DNA of 64,000 nt from a bacterium (GTDB lineage Bacteria > Hinthialibacterota > Hinthialibacteria > OLB16). Within the stretch, counting starts at the first letter, position 1. The number at the start of each line of letters is the position of its first letter. A model generated the notes under the pieces. That model searched no databases, was not told the origin of the DNA, and saw only the letters and a list, made by a program, of their open reading frames with translations. Shown piece after piece: positions 25,329 through 34,913 of the stretch. The position numbers and the translations under genes are program-made. The stretch spans positions 43,605 through 107,604 of the forward strand of contig JAJVIK010000002.1 in assembly GCA_022072055.1 (NCBI GenBank), given 5' to 3'.

Positions 25329-26240
25329 TCACGGAACCCGCGCGTCGGCCAGGGCCGCGCTCGCCCGCTCGCAGAAATCATCGATCTCCTCGGGCTTCTC
25401 AAACCCCACGATGCAGGTGTCCACACATTCGAGGCCGAGCACATAGCGGATCGAGTGATCCTTCTTCTCGGGATCATCCCGGAAGGCCCCTTCTCCGATG
25501 ATCTTCATGCCGGTGACCCCTTTGCCCGCGGCGTGAATCTTCTCGAGCACTGGAACCACCTTGTCGGGAGGGCCATCCATCTTCTCGCCATAGGGGTTGA
25601 TGCGGGTGTGGACCGAGTCCACCCACGGAGTCTCGGCGGCGACCTCGAGCGCGGGCAGGGCGTGCACGGAGACCCCATGGGCGCGAATCTTCCCTTGCTC
25701 CTTGAGCTTGGAAAGCAGATCCATCTGCTTGGCCAGCTTCTTCGGCCAGTCGGCATCGGTGACACAGTGCAAATGGACAAGATCGATATACTCGGTCCCG
25801 ATCTCCTGAAGGAAACGGTCCACCAGCTTGTCGGCGTCCAGTCGCTCCATCTCCGGCAGTCCCCCCTCGCGCCACCAGATTTTGGACACGATCACATACT
25901 TATCCCGGTCGATGCCCTTGAGCGCGGGGGTGATGTCCCAGTGGGTTCCGTAAAGGTCGGCCAAATCAAAGTAATTGATCCCCTTCTCAAACCCGTATCG
26001 GAGGAGGGCATGGAACTTTTCTTCGCCCAAGCGGGTTTGGTTGGAGCGGCGGTGGTATCCCCTCATGCCGGTCCCCATGCCCACTCGGGTGACCGACAGT
26101 CCGCTCTTCCCGAGGGTCACCCGGTCAAACAGGCTTGAGGAGGCCGACCCCGGCGATGCGGAACTTGCCGCGGCCGCTTTCGAGGCCCAAATGGAAGTGG
26201 CTCCCGCAAGGGCTGTTCCTAGGAAATCTCTTCGTCGCAT
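25329..26240 (-). CDS. Tat-signal aldo/keto reductase
   Basis: This 303-residue NAD(P)H-dependent oxidoreductase begins with RRRDFLGTALAGATSIWA, a Tat-type leader. The (beta/alpha)8 core shows LGKSGLSVTRVGMGTG, the catalytic Asp/Tyr in YFDLADLYGTHWDI, Lys in KYVIVSKIWW and His in YIDLVHLHCVTDADWP. GGAGGTG sits 7 bp upstream of the ATG. Tat-exported members are frequent in planctomycete-like genomes and lack assigned substrates. It is convergent with the sigma operon and divergent from the pilus operon. Confidence 0.9.
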   Translation of the reverse strand: MRRRDFLGTALAGATSIWASKAAAASSASPGSASSSLFDRVTLGKSGLSVTRVGMGTGMRGYHRRSNQTRLGEEKFHALLRYGFEKGINYFDLADLYGTHWDITPALKGIDRDKYVIVSKIWWREGGLPEMERLDADKLVDRFLQEIGTEYIDLVHLHCVTDADWPKKLAKQMDLLSKLKEQGKIRAHGVSVHALPALEVAAETPWVDSVHTRINPYGEKMDGPPDKVVPVLEKIHAAGKGVTGMKIIGEGAFRDDPEKKDHSIRYVLGLECVDTCIVGFEKPEEIDDFCERASAALADARVP

Positions 26241-26463
26241 TGAAACACCTCCACGCGCGGAATCGATCGAAAGTCCGGCAAGGACACATTTCCTTGAATT
26301 CTACACCGGGAAGGCTGGAGAGGGAACTCCGAAATCATCCTCCCCCAAAAAAAGGACTTACAACTGGAACTCCAGGTGCCGACAACCCCCTATGATAGAA
26401 CCTGCTCAATCCGGAGGTGGGAAACCTGGACGGGCGGACGGGCTGACTTTGGTGGGTTTCTTC

Positions 26464-26491
26464 TTTGCTGATTTGATTTTGTTGATATACT
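26464..26491 (+). promoter_or_regulatory. Candidate promoter of the pilus operon
   Basis: TATACT (26486-26491, five of six consensus bases) lies 15-17 bp after a weak TTGCTG/TTTGCT -35 region in an AT-rich stretch that stands out from the GC-rich surroundings. The expected start of transcription is about 18 nt before the pilM ATG. Confidence 0.4.
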
Positions 26492-26515
26492 TGCTGGAAG
26501 AGCGGTGCTTGGGAG

Positions 26516-27700
26516 ATGCGTTTCTGGAAACCGAAAAAGTACCCGGCTATTGGTTTGGATATCGGCCACTCTTCGGTCAAGGGCCTGGAGTTAAAGGGGT
26601 CCGTGAATGAGTTGGTCGTGGACCGGTTCGGCTCCGCGCCGATCCGCGCGGGCATGGATTCTCCCTCACGCAAGGAGGCGGTCGTTCAAGCCGTTCGCGA
26701 GCTCTACTCCCAGGTGGGCTTTTCAACCAAGCATGTGGTCACCGCGGTGAGCGGTGAATCCGTGATTGTCCGCGTGATCCGTCTCCCCTATTTCAGCGAA
26801 AAAGAGAGCCAAGAGCTTCACTTCGCCGTCCAAAGCGAGGCGCAGGATTTCATCCCCTTCGACATGGCGGATGTGGCCTTCGACTATCAGCGGCTTGGAG
26901 TTGTGGATGCCGGGGCGGAGGGGAAGGCGCTGGAGGTCCTGATCGTGGCCGCGCAGAAGGAAATGGTGGCGTGGCACTCCGATGTGGTTCGGGCCGCGGG
27001 GCTTGACCCCCGCGTCGTGGACATCGGTTCATTCGCGCTGGTAAACGCGGTCCATCACGGGGCCCGGATGACTCCGCATGAGCCCATCGCCCTGGTGGAT
27101 ATCGGGTCGGCGGTGACCAACATCGCGATCATGAAGGAAGACACCACCCGGTTCACCCGTGATCTCAGCACGGCGGGAGCGACGATCACCCGCGCGATCA
27201 TGTCGGAGCTCGGACTCGACGAAAGGGCCGCCGAGGCGGCCAAGTTGGACCACGGCATCGGATATGGAATGGAGGAGGGAAGCGGCGAGGGGGAAGAGAT
27301 GTTCACCCTCTCCCAGAGCAATCTCCCCGACATGATGGAGCAGATGAAGATTTCCTCCGCCGGAGAAGGCGCCGTGGAGGGAGTTGACCAGCGGGTGAAC
27401 GCGATCTGCGAACAGTTCCTCGGCGAGATTGTGAGCGAGATCAAGCGTTGCCTGCTGTTCTATGAAAACCAGCTCGATGGACAGGCCGTGGAAAAGGTTT
27501 ATCTCACCGGCGGCACGGTCCAAATGAAGAATGCCGACCAGTACATTCAGAACCTTCTCGACACCCCGACGGAAGTGATTGATCCGTTCGCTGGGATCGG
27601 CGGGGCCATCGCCTCGCTTGACCCGCTTGCTCGCGGCGCAATGTACACGACCAGCCTGGGACTCGCCATGCGGAGTCTGATCGGAGGCGGGGTCTCGTGA
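26516..27700 (+). CDS. pilM: Type IV pilus assembly protein PilM
   Basis: A 394-residue actin-like ATPase that forms the cytosolic ring of the pilus alignment complex. AIGLDIGHSSVKGLEL (phosphate 1), AVSGESVIVRVIRLP, PFDMADVAFDY, IALVDIGSAVTNIAI (phosphate 2) and KVYLTGGTVQM are the family landmarks. It first binds the short cytosolic tail of PilN. The last codons overlap pilN by GTGA. It leads the operon pilM-pilN-pilO-pilP-like-pilQ-pilT. Its ATG has only a weak ribosome site (GGGAG touches the ATG; GAGCGG lies further upstream). Confidence 0.93.
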   Translation: MRFWKPKKYPAIGLDIGHSSVKGLELKGSVNELVVDRFGSAPIRAGMDSPSRKEAVVQAVRELYSQVGFSTKHVVTAVSGESVIVRVIRLPYFSEKESQELHFAVQSEAQDFIPFDMADVAFDYQRLGVVDAGAEGKALEVLIVAAQKEMVAWHSDVVRAAGLDPRVVDIGSFALVNAVHHGARMTPHEPIALVDIGSAVTNIAIMKEDTTRFTRDLSTAGATITRAIMSELGLDERAAEAAKLDHGIGYGMEEGSGEGEEMFTLSQSNLPDMMEQMKISSAGEGAVEGVDQRVNAICEQFLGEIVSEIKRCLLFYENQLDGQAVEKVYLTGGTVQMKNADQYIQNLLDTPTEVIDPFAGIGGAIASLDPLARGAMYTTSLGLAMRSLIGGGVS

Positions 27701-28401
27701 TCCAGATCAACCTACTGCAAGAGGATCGCCTGCGCGCCGCGGAGCGCGGGGGGAAAGTGGACCCGACCAAGCCGCTGGTCTTCATCGGGGTCATTGTCGT
27801 GCTGGGAGCCCTTGGCCTGGTGAACGCCAATTTGGCCTTCAAGGCGCGCGCGCTCGACACGGAAAAGAATCGTCTCGTGAACGAGATGAAGAAGCCCGAG
27901 CACATCGAACAACTCAAGGAATCGGACCGTTTGCAGGCGGAGCTCGACAAACTCACCCGCAAACAGGTCATCATCAACGACCTGATCACTAATCGGATCG
28001 ATTGGTCCAAGAAGCTCGCGGCCATTCGCGACAACCTCCCCTCGGACATCTGGATTGAGAGCATCGAGCTCCAATCGCCGAAGAACCCAAAGGAGACCTT
28101 CCAGACTTTCCAGATCGATGCCGCCACGGTGAACGCCGACCGAGGCTTCGCGCGCAGCGCGGAGACCCTCGAATCCCTTCGGAACTCCCCGGACTTCATG
28201 GCGGGACTCACCGGGGAACTGGAGCACCGTCAAGGCAAGACCGAGTTGTGGGACCCCTCGCTTGAGGAGGGGAATGTGGCCCGCAACATCTGGCGCTTCA
28301 CCTTTGCCGCGAGGCGACCCCTTCCGGAATCGGAAATCGCGTCGACTCAGAAGAAGCCGGCGGCTCCGGCTCCGACACCGGCCAAGAGCGCGGGGAAATA
28401 G
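27697..28401 (+). CDS. pilN: Type IV pilus assembly protein PilN
   Basis: A 234-residue inner-membrane protein. The cytosolic N-terminus IQINLLQEDRLRA is the PilM-binding INLL motif. One transmembrane helix follows (VFIGVIVVLGALGLVNANL), then a coiled coil and a ferredoxin-like periplasmic domain. The tail is Pro/Ala-rich (KKPAAPAPTPAK). It starts with GTG overlapping the pilM stop. Confidence 0.9.
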   Translation: MIQINLLQEDRLRAAERGGKVDPTKPLVFIGVIVVLGALGLVNANLAFKARALDTEKNRLVNEMKKPEHIEQLKESDRLQAELDKLTRKQVIINDLITNRIDWSKKLAAIRDNLPSDIWIESIELQSPKNPKETFQTFQIDAATVNADRGFARSAETLESLRNSPDFMAGLTGELEHRQGKTELWDPSLEEGNVARNIWRFTFAARRPLPESEIASTQKKPAAPAPTPAKSAGK

Positions 28402-28412
28402 GATCAGGGATC

Positions 28413-29081
28413 ATGGCGCTATCTCCTGAGGATCGTCAGAAAGTCCAGCAGGTCGGGATCATCGGCGCGCTCGTTGCCGGCGCGCTGATCGCCTTGCCAG
28501 GACCGGACTACAACATCCCGATCGGCATCTACAAGCTCTATGAGCGCATCGGGACGCTGGAGAAGCAGGTGGAGGCGCAACAGGACAAGTACGATAAGGA
28601 AAAACTCCGCATCGAGCGCATTCCGGCCATGCAACGGGAGCTTGAGGAGCGCGGACCGGAGATCCGGCGATATGAGGCTCGCCTGCCCAAGTCGACCAAG
28701 ACCCCGGAACTTTTCCGGGACATCGACCGGTTCAAGTTCCAGGCCGGACTTGACATCACGGTTCAGACAAAGATCGACCCGGTGGACAAGGGGGACTATG
28801 TCGAGCTCCCGATTCGGATCGAGGCGCGGGGAACCTACGATTCCATCGCCACCTTCATCAATCAACTCGAACGCAACCAGCGCTTCTCGCAGATCAAGGA
28901 GCTTCGGCTGACCGAGAAGCCCGGAGAGACCACGGGTCAGGAAGAGCAGAATTATTCCGAGCACGACGTGTCGATGCGGATTTCCACGTTCATGTTCAAG
29001 GACCAGGTGGTCGAGGAGGAGTCCAAGGCGGTGGCCGCCGGCGCGGCCGCCAAGGAGGAGGCTGCTCCCAGAAAACCCTAG
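28413..29081 (+). CDS. pilO: Type IV pilus assembly protein PilO
   Basis: A 222-residue partner of PilN. One hydrophobic helix (VGIIGALVAGALIALPG), then a long coiled coil (KLYERIGTLEKQVEAQQDKY onward) and a periplasmic ferredoxin-like domain containing FKFQAGLDITVQTK and LPIRIEARGTYDSIATFI. It follows pilN by 11 bp with GGGA before the ATG. The membrane helix is interrupted by PGPDYNIP, which is unusual for PilO. Confidence 0.88.
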   Translation: MALSPEDRQKVQQVGIIGALVAGALIALPGPDYNIPIGIYKLYERIGTLEKQVEAQQDKYDKEKLRIERIPAMQRELEERGPEIRRYEARLPKSTKTPELFRDIDRFKFQAGLDITVQTKIDPVDKGDYVELPIRIEARGTYDSIATFINQLERNQRFSQIKELRLTEKPGETTGQEEQNYSEHDVSMRISTFMFKDQVVEEESKAVAAGAAAKEEAAPRKP

Positions 29082-29111
29082 ATGCGATGACTCGCGGTTC
29101 GGCGTCCGAGA

Positions 29112-29924
29112 ATGAGCGCCGCTGATTCTGCTTCGGCCCATGGCCTGGTTATGAGGATGGTTCAGACCTTGATCGACAATAGACCCCGGTGGGGGAGCCT
29201 TCTCCCCTCAGGCGAACTCCGCCGGCGCAACGGGCGCGCATGGACCCAGCCCGCGGCGCTGATCCTCTCCCTGTGCCTCCTCCTAGCCGCCTTGCCGGCG
29301 TCGGCGCAGCGCGGGTACACGCAGAAGGCCCGCCCCACCCCAACTCCGATACCCAATCGCGCCGCCGACATGGCCCGCGAGATCGGGGAGGTCTACGAGG
29401 GTTACGCCCGCCTGTTTGTCCTCGGGCATGTCTTCACTCGCGTCATGGGAATGGAGGGGGTCCTCCCCACGACCATCAACCTCGACTTCTTCGCCAATCA
29501 ACCGCTCCTGGCGGAATCCGGGGATGTCTTCATTTACCGCCCATCCGCGCGCGGGGATATCATGTGGCCCCTGATTCTGCCGACTCCGCCGCGCGAGTCG
29601 CCCACGCCCATCCCGACCGACACACCCACTCCCGAACTGGCGGCGCTTCCCGAGTCGACCCCCACCCCGACCCCGACCGCCACCCCCACGGAGGTCGTGC
29701 CGCCTCCCCTTAAGCTCCAGGCGGTCAGCAAGTCCCCGACTGGGGCGCTGATCATGATCAGCGACACAATGCTGACCGTGGGGGATGTCATCGATGGCGC
29801 CACCGTGACCGACATCAAGAAGCGCTTCGCGCGCGTGCTGTACTTCGGCAAGGAATTCGTTGTGACCGCTCAGGGCACGGTCAAATCGGAAGACTTCAGG
29901 GAGGAGGACCTTCCCTTTGACTGA
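29112..29924 (+). CDS. PilP-like pilus lipoprotein-position protein with Thr/Pro linkers
   Basis: A 270-residue exported protein in the pilP position. The leader helix ALILSLCLLLAALPASA is preceded by an unusually long basic N-terminus; starts at 29151 or 29157 would shorten it and none has a clear ribosome site. A first Thr/Pro stretch (KARPTPTPIP) precedes a helical segment. A second (TPTPELAALPESTPTPTPTA) leads to a C-terminal domain (LKLQAVSKSP, ALIMISDTMLTVGDVIDGA, RVLYFGKEFVV) that resembles the beta domain of PilP/GspC, which binds the secretin. There is no lipobox, although classical PilP is a lipoprotein. The gene overlaps no neighbour. Confidence 0.7.
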   Translation: MSAADSASAHGLVMRMVQTLIDNRPRWGSLLPSGELRRRNGRAWTQPAALILSLCLLLAALPASAQRGYTQKARPTPTPIPNRAADMAREIGEVYEGYARLFVLGHVFTRVMGMEGVLPTTINLDFFANQPLLAESGDVFIYRPSARGDIMWPLILPTPPRESPTPIPTDTPTPELAALPESTPTPTPTATPTEVVPPPLKLQAVSKSPTGALIMISDTMLTVGDVIDGATVTDIKKRFARVLYFGKEFVVTAQGTVKSEDFREEDLPFD

Positions 29925-29991
29925 CAACCGCCGCGCGCTCTGGAGCCGCGGCCCGACCGGTCATCGAACCTTAACGGGGGACCAATCCGAC

Positions 29992-32900
29992 ATGCGACAG
30001 TACTGGGGACTCATCACCTTCATCCTGGCGGCGCTCCTGCTCACCGCGCCCGCCATATCCTCCGCCGCCGCGAAGCCGGTCGACGCGGAGCCCCTCGGCT
30101 CCCAAAAGCTCTCCCGCAACCTGGGGGAAAAGGGGCAGATCATCATTGAGTCCCTGGAGCTGAACGAGGCCGACCTCTCGGATGTCGTTCGCCTGCTCGC
30201 GCGCATCGCGGGCATCAACATCATCACCGGGGACATCAAGGGCTCCATCACGGTCTATCTGGAGAATGTCACCGTTCAATCCGCCCTGGAGGCGATCCTG
30301 TCCTCCCAGGGGTATGGCTTCATCTACGACGGAAACATCGTCCGGGTGGTGGATGCCGCCCGCCTCGGAGAGGACCGAGTCGAGACCATCACCGAGACCT
30401 TCCCCCTCAACTACCTCCCCGCCGAAACCGTGGCCGACAACCTCCGCAAGGTCTTCTCCGGGAATCAATCCGGGTCGAGCTTCAGTCAGATCGAGGCCAA
30501 CGTGGAGGCCAACGCCATCATCGCGGTGGACATCCCAAGGAGGATCGAGGACATCCGCCGTCTGATCCACATTCTGGACACCCGCTTCGAGCAGGTTGAG
30601 ATCGAAGGGCGCTTTGTCGAAATCTCCTGGACTCAGGACCAGCAGTATGGCGTGGACTGGAAGTACTTCCAGGATCCGGCCAACACCCTCGATGTCAACC
30701 TCGCCCCGGGCGCGCTCAACGCCTCCAATGTCGCGGGGCAGTTCAAGTTCGCGATCATCAACGGCAAGGACAATCTGACCGGGTTCCTGCAAGCGCTTGA
30801 GACCAACAACGATGTCAAGGTTCTGGCCAATCCCAAGATTCTGGCGCTCGAGAATAAGGAAGCCAATATCGAGCTGATCAACGAGGTTCCCTTTGTCGAG
30901 GCCAATGTCAGCCAGGGGGTGGTCACGGAATCGGTTCAGTTCCAGAAGACCGGCATCACCCTCACAGTCACCCCGCAGATCGCGCAGGAGGCGGAAGGGA
31001 CATACATTCGCATGAAGCTCCTTCTGGAGCAGCGAATCGCGGGTCCCAACGTGGTTCTCCAGAACTCCATCGCCTTCCCGATCGACTCCCGCCGGGCGAC
31101 CACCGAGCTGATCGTGCCCGATGGTTCGACCATCATCATCGGCGGGTTGCGCCGGAGCGACCTCACTTACACCTACGAGAAAATCCCGGTCTTGGGGAAC
31201 ATCCCCTTCTTCGGACTCCCCTTCCGCCGTCGCGCCAAGAACGACGAGCAGGCCGAACTGCTTCTCTTTGTCACTCCCTACGTGATCTACGAGCATCCGC
31301 CGCTGGACGGCAAGGAGCAGGAGCTTCACGACGACATCGACCACGTGGCGGATGCCCTGGAGACACAGAACGAGTGGCGTGAGACCGCGGAAGCCCCCTT
31401 TGAGGCCCTCGAAAAGAACATCCAATACTCGGCGGTCAACTGCAAACCCAAGCAGTATGCCGCCGCTCGCGCCGCCAAGGACCAGGTCGAGAAGGTCAAA
31501 CCTTACAAGGTGGCCAAGAACCGCGGGCAGCGCCGCTACCGGATCACCGCCGAGGGCAAGCGCATCGAATCCGAGGAGCTCCCGCCCCTGGAGGTTGAGG
31601 AGGGGGCTTTGCTGGAGGAGGCCACCTTTGAGGAAGGCGCGGCCGCCCCTTCCGGTGAGGTCCGCTCCTTCAAGGAGGTTGAAAAACAAGCCAAGCCGGG
31701 AGCGGGGAGCTCCGGCGCGGGTTGGTACAGCCCGGATCGTGAAGCCGAACCGGCCGCTTCGCCCCTTACTCCCCTCGTGCCACTTGTCCCGCCCGAGGAA
31801 GAGGCCCCCAAGGACACCAAGCCGAAAGGCCCCAGCTGGTTGCGTGAGGGCGCGCGCGAGTCCTCCGATGCGAGCAAGGAGAAACTCTCCCGCGAACAGG
31901 CAAACGCCCAGGGAGCACCAAAGGAGGAGGAGACCCCAGACCTCCAAAAGGCCGGGGAGGCGGGCACAATTTGGGATGCCCCGGAGATCGGTTCCGAGCT
32001 CGTTGAGGAGACCGGGCCCTCCGAGGCGAATGAAGTCGAAGACGCGATTGGGAAGCGAATCGAGTCCCTTCTCCGCGAGGACAAGGAAAAGCAGGCTTCC
32101 ACGGGGTGGGTCGCCTCGACTCCGGAGCCGCTTCCGCAAGAACCCCCCGCGCCCGCCAAGAAGGACTTGGCTGATCCCTGGGGAGTCCCGCAATCGAATC
32201 CGGAGCCCGCCGTGGCCAAGAAGGAAGTGAAGCCGAAGGAGGTCTCATCGGATGCGGCGTCCGCTCCGAACCGGAAAGAAACCTCCCTCTCGACCGTCCC
32301 ACCCCCAGTTCCCGCCCCGGTGGCCGCAACGTCGGCGCCACCCGAACCGCCCGCGCCTCGTCCGGAGCTGAAAGCAGAGACAAAGGTTGCGGAAAAACCG
32401 ACTGTGACTGTTCCGAAGGAAGTGGCCGCCCCGGCGACTCCACCCGCCTCGGTGGCCATCGCGGCTGAAGAGCCGAAGGCGAAGGGGTCCGACACCAAGT
32501 CCGCCGCGCTGCTCTTGAGTGAACGAGAAGCCGCCGCGCGCCACCATCAAAAGGCCGGGAAGGCCGGCGCGGGTAAATCCGATGCGAAGACCCACCCCAT
32601 TCAGGTTCCGGAAATCCAGGTGTTGGAGGGAAGTCCCGCTCCCAAGCCCTCTCCGGCCCCTGCGGAAGAGGCATCGGAACCGATTCAGGGGCCACCCATA
32701 AGTAAGGCGGACAGGACTGTCCCGGCCGCGCCCAAGGCTGGCGCAGCTCCGGACCTCACTGTCGCCGCCGCAAAGACCCCCGAACGCATGAATTCTTCAA
32801 TTCCAGCGGCAGGTCCCCGCAAGGAGAAGAACGAAGTGCAGGTTATGGACCTGCGCGAAGCGGTCAATGCCGCCTCCGGACCGAGCCTTGTGCAACTCCT

Positions 32901-33186
32901 GGACCCGAAAATGCAAGAAGCGATCCAGGAATCCGATCCGTTCGATTCGGGATTCATGCTGCCACCGGCCATCGCGGCCAGCGGGTTCTACGCGAACTCC
33001 CCGAATCCGACTCCAATCCTCTTCTTCGAGGATGAGTTCGGAGCGCGAGTGTTGCTCGGTCCCGAGGGGAAAAAAGCGGATGGCGCTCCGGTCATTGCCT
33101 ATCATGAGACCGAGGGGACCCCGACCGCCGAGTCACCATCCAAGAAACCTCGCCGCGCCTGGTGGAGACTGGGCGGGACCGACTAA
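29992..33186 (+). CDS. pilQ: Type IV pilus secretin PilQ with a very long C-terminal extension
   Basis: This 1,064-residue protein forms the outer-membrane channel for the pilus. The signal peptide runs from MRQYWGLITFILAALLL to AISSAAA. A STN/N0-like domain (about 40-105, LELNEADLSDVVRLLARIAG), an N1-type repeat (about 115-185, TFPLNYLPAETVADNLRKVF) and the secretin domain (about 205-436, VEIEGRFVEISW, VLANPKILALENKEA, IVPDGSTIIIGGLRR, ending LLLFVTPYVIYE) are all recognisable. The remaining 620 residues are low-complexity, rich in Pro, Glu, Ala and Lys, with no known domain until a structured-looking last 120 residues. Known PilQ proteins end soon after the secretin domain. The upstream in-frame ATG at 29917 is rejected because the leader begins here. 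Confidence 0.92.
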   Translation: MRQYWGLITFILAALLLTAPAISSAAAKPVDAEPLGSQKLSRNLGEKGQIIIESLELNEADLSDVVRLLARIAGINIITGDIKGSITVYLENVTVQSALEAILSSQGYGFIYDGNIVRVVDAARLGEDRVETITETFPLNYLPAETVADNLRKVFSGNQSGSSFSQIEANVEANAIIAVDIPRRIEDIRRLIHILDTRFEQVEIEGRFVEISWTQDQQYGVDWKYFQDPANTLDVNLAPGALNASNVAGQFKFAIINGKDNLTGFLQALETNNDVKVLANPKILALENKEANIELINEVPFVEANVSQGVVTESVQFQKTGITLTVTPQIAQEAEGTYIRMKLLLEQRIAGPNVVLQNSIAFPIDSRRATTELIVPDGSTIIIGGLRRSDLTYTYEKIPVLGNIPFFGLPFRRRAKNDEQAELLLFVTPYVIYEHPPLDGKEQELHDDIDHVADALETQNEWRETAEAPFEALEKNIQYSAVNCKPKQYAAARAAKDQVEKVKPYKVAKNRGQRRYRITAEGKRIESEELPPLEVEEGALLEEATFEEGAAAPSGEVRSFKEVEKQAKPGAGSSGAGWYSPDREAEPAASPLTPLVPLVPPEEEAPKDTKPKGPSWLREGARESSDASKEKLSREQANAQGAPKEEETPDLQKAGEAGTIWDAPEIGSELVEETGPSEANEVEDAIGKRIESLLREDKEKQASTGWVASTPEPLPQEPPAPAKKDLADPWGVPQSNPEPAVAKKEVKPKEVSSDAASAPNRKETSLSTVPPPVPAPVAATSAPPEPPAPRPELKAETKVAEKPTVTVPKEVAAPATPPASVAIAAEEPKAKGSDTKSAALLLSEREAAARHHQKAGKAGAGKSDAKTHPIQVPEIQVLEGSPAPKPSPAPAEEASEPIQGPPISKADRTVPAAPKAGAAPDLTVAAAKTPERMNSSIPAAGPRKEKNEVQVMDLREAVNAASGPSLVQLLDPKMQEAIQESDPFDSGFMLPPAIAASGFYANSPNPTPILFFEDEFGARVLLGPEGKKADGAPVIAYHETEGTPTAESPSKKPRRAWWRLGGTD

Positions 33187-33209
33187 ACCCGAAAGGTCAC
33201 CGAGGGGCG

Positions 33210-34295
33210 ATGGAACTCGTCGATTTGCTCAAAGTTTTGCTCGAAAAGGGCGGTTCGGACCTCCACCTGGCGGTGGGGAGACCGCCGGTGATTCGCGTCG
33301 ATGGGGAACTGATCGACACGAACTACCCGGTCATCTCCCCGGAGGAGGGGCGCCGCCTGATCTACAGCGTCCTCTCCGACACCCAGAAGGCGCGCTTCGA
33401 ACGTGAAAAGGAGCTCGACTTCTCGCTGTCGGTTCGCGGGCTTTCGCGTTTCCGCGTGAATGTGCACAGCCAGCGCGGCACGGTTGCCATGGCGGTCCGG
33501 GCGATTCCATATGAGATTCGCTCCATCGAAGAGCTTCGGCTGCCACCCGTCGCCAAGGAGATCTGCACGAAGAATCGTGGGCTGGTGCTTGTCACGGGTC
33601 CGACCGGCAGTGGGAAATCCACCAGCCTCGCGGCCATGGTGGACCTGATCAACCGGACCCGGCAGGTTCACATCATCACCATCGAGGACCCCATCGAGTA
33701 TCTCCACGACCACAAGCTTGCCCTGGTCGAGCAGCGCGAACTGGAGGCCGACACCCACTCGTTCGCCTCGGCGCTCAAGTACGCCATGCGCCAGGACCCG
33801 GATGTGCTGCTCGTGGGAGAAATGCGCGACCTCGAAACCATCCAAGCGGCGATCACCGCCGCCGAGACCGGTCACCTTGTGTTCGCCACGCTGCACACCA
33901 ATGACGCCTCGCAGACGGTGGACCGCATGATCGATGTGTTCCCGCCTCACCAGCAGCAGCAGATTCGCATTCAGCTCGCGGCGGTGCTGGAGGCGGTGCT
34001 CGCGCAGCAACTGCTCCCGGTGGCCAGCGGGAAGGGCAGGGTGGCGTGTGTCGAGGTCTTGATCGGCACGCCCGCCATCTGCGCCTTGATCCGCGAGGGG
34101 AAGACCCAGCAGATCCTGCCGATGATGGAGGCGGGGCAGAAGTTCGGCATGCAGACCATGACCCGCAGCCTCCTCGACCTCCATCTCAAGCGGCTCATCA
34201 CCTACGAAACAGCGATGCGCAAGGCCCCCAATCGGGATGATCTGGCGCGGCTCATCGAGCAGTCGCAAAAGGCGAAAGTGCTCCAGAAGGCATGA
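33210..34295 (+). CDS. pilT: Type IV pilus retraction ATPase PilT
   Basis: A 361-residue ATPase of the PilT/GspE family that powers pilus retraction. Landmarks: GGSDLHLAVGRPPVIRVDGE, Walker A GPTGSGKST, Asp box ITIEDPIEYLH, Walker B DVLLVGEMRDLETI, His box TGHLVFATLHTNDA, then FPPHQQQQIRIQLA. GAGGGG precedes the ATG. The extension ATPase PilB and platform protein PilC are not in this window. Its TGA overlaps the yqeK ATG. Confidence 0.95.
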   Translation: MELVDLLKVLLEKGGSDLHLAVGRPPVIRVDGELIDTNYPVISPEEGRRLIYSVLSDTQKARFEREKELDFSLSVRGLSRFRVNVHSQRGTVAMAVRAIPYEIRSIEELRLPPVAKEICTKNRGLVLVTGPTGSGKSTSLAAMVDLINRTRQVHIITIEDPIEYLHDHKLALVEQRELEADTHSFASALKYAMRQDPDVLLVGEMRDLETIQAAITAAETGHLVFATLHTNDASQTVDRMIDVFPPHQQQQIRIQLAAVLEAVLAQQLLPVASGKGRVACVEVLIGTPAICALIREGKTQQILPMMEAGQKFGMQTMTRSLLDLHLKRLITYETAMRKAPNRDDLARLIEQSQKAKVLQKA

Positions 34296-34876
34296 CGGAA
34301 CTTGAAGAGCGGATCATGAACTATTCCAAGGACAGACTTTCCGCGAAGCGGTTCGCGCATGTCGAGCGCGTGGTCGCCACGCTGGAGGAGATCTGTCCCC
34401 CGGCGGAGGTTTCTCTGCCGGATTGTCGGCTCGCGGGTTGGCTGCACGACTGCGCCAAGGAGGAGTCCAAGGAGATGTTCCTTGACCTGCTCGCCCACGG
34501 GTCGATTGATCTCGATGAAGAGACTCGGAACCAACCGAACCTCTGGCATGGCTTCCACGCCGCATTTATCGGGAACCAGGTGTTCGGGATCGAATCGGAG
34601 GACATCCTCGACGCGGTCCGCTTTCACCCAACGGGGGCGCCGAATCTCTCTCCGGTCGGGATGGCTCTCTTTGTCGCGGACTACTCCGAGCCGGGGAGGC
34701 CGATGTCCTGGACTAGGGAAATTCGAGAGCAAGCCAAGGCGGACCTGTTCGGAGCCGCGCTTCGAGTCTGCCGGGAAAAGATCCGCTACCTCCTCGGCAG
34801 GGGCCGTGAACCGCATTCGCGGAGCTTCGCCTTCGCCGAGTGGTTGGAGGCTGGGGCGCCGTCCCCGAGGGCGTAA
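34292..34876 (+). CDS. yqeK: YqeK-type HD-domain nucleotide hydrolase
   Basis: A 194-residue HD-superfamily protein. Metal-binding residues: H23 in RFAHVERV, the HD pair in GWLHDCAKE (H52, D53), and the WHGFHAA and VADYSEPGR segments. YqeK proteins hydrolyse diadenosine tetraphosphate, and the gene typically precedes rsfS, as here. ATGA overlap with pilT. Confidence 0.85.
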   Translation: MTELEERIMNYSKDRLSAKRFAHVERVVATLEEICPPAEVSLPDCRLAGWLHDCAKEESKEMFLDLLAHGSIDLDEETRNQPNLWHGFHAAFIGNQVFGIESEDILDAVRFHPTGAPNLSPVGMALFVADYSEPGRPMSWTREIREQAKADLFGAALRVCREKIRYLLGRGREPHSRSFAFAEWLEAGAPSPRA

Positions 34877-34913
34877 GACGTTGAAAAGGGGGCATGGGGA
34901 AACAACCAGGCGC

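Noticed and set aside
29971-32193. 740-residue minus-strand open frame opposite pilQ
   Set aside because: A by-product of GC-rich codon use; pilQ motifs lie on the plus strand.
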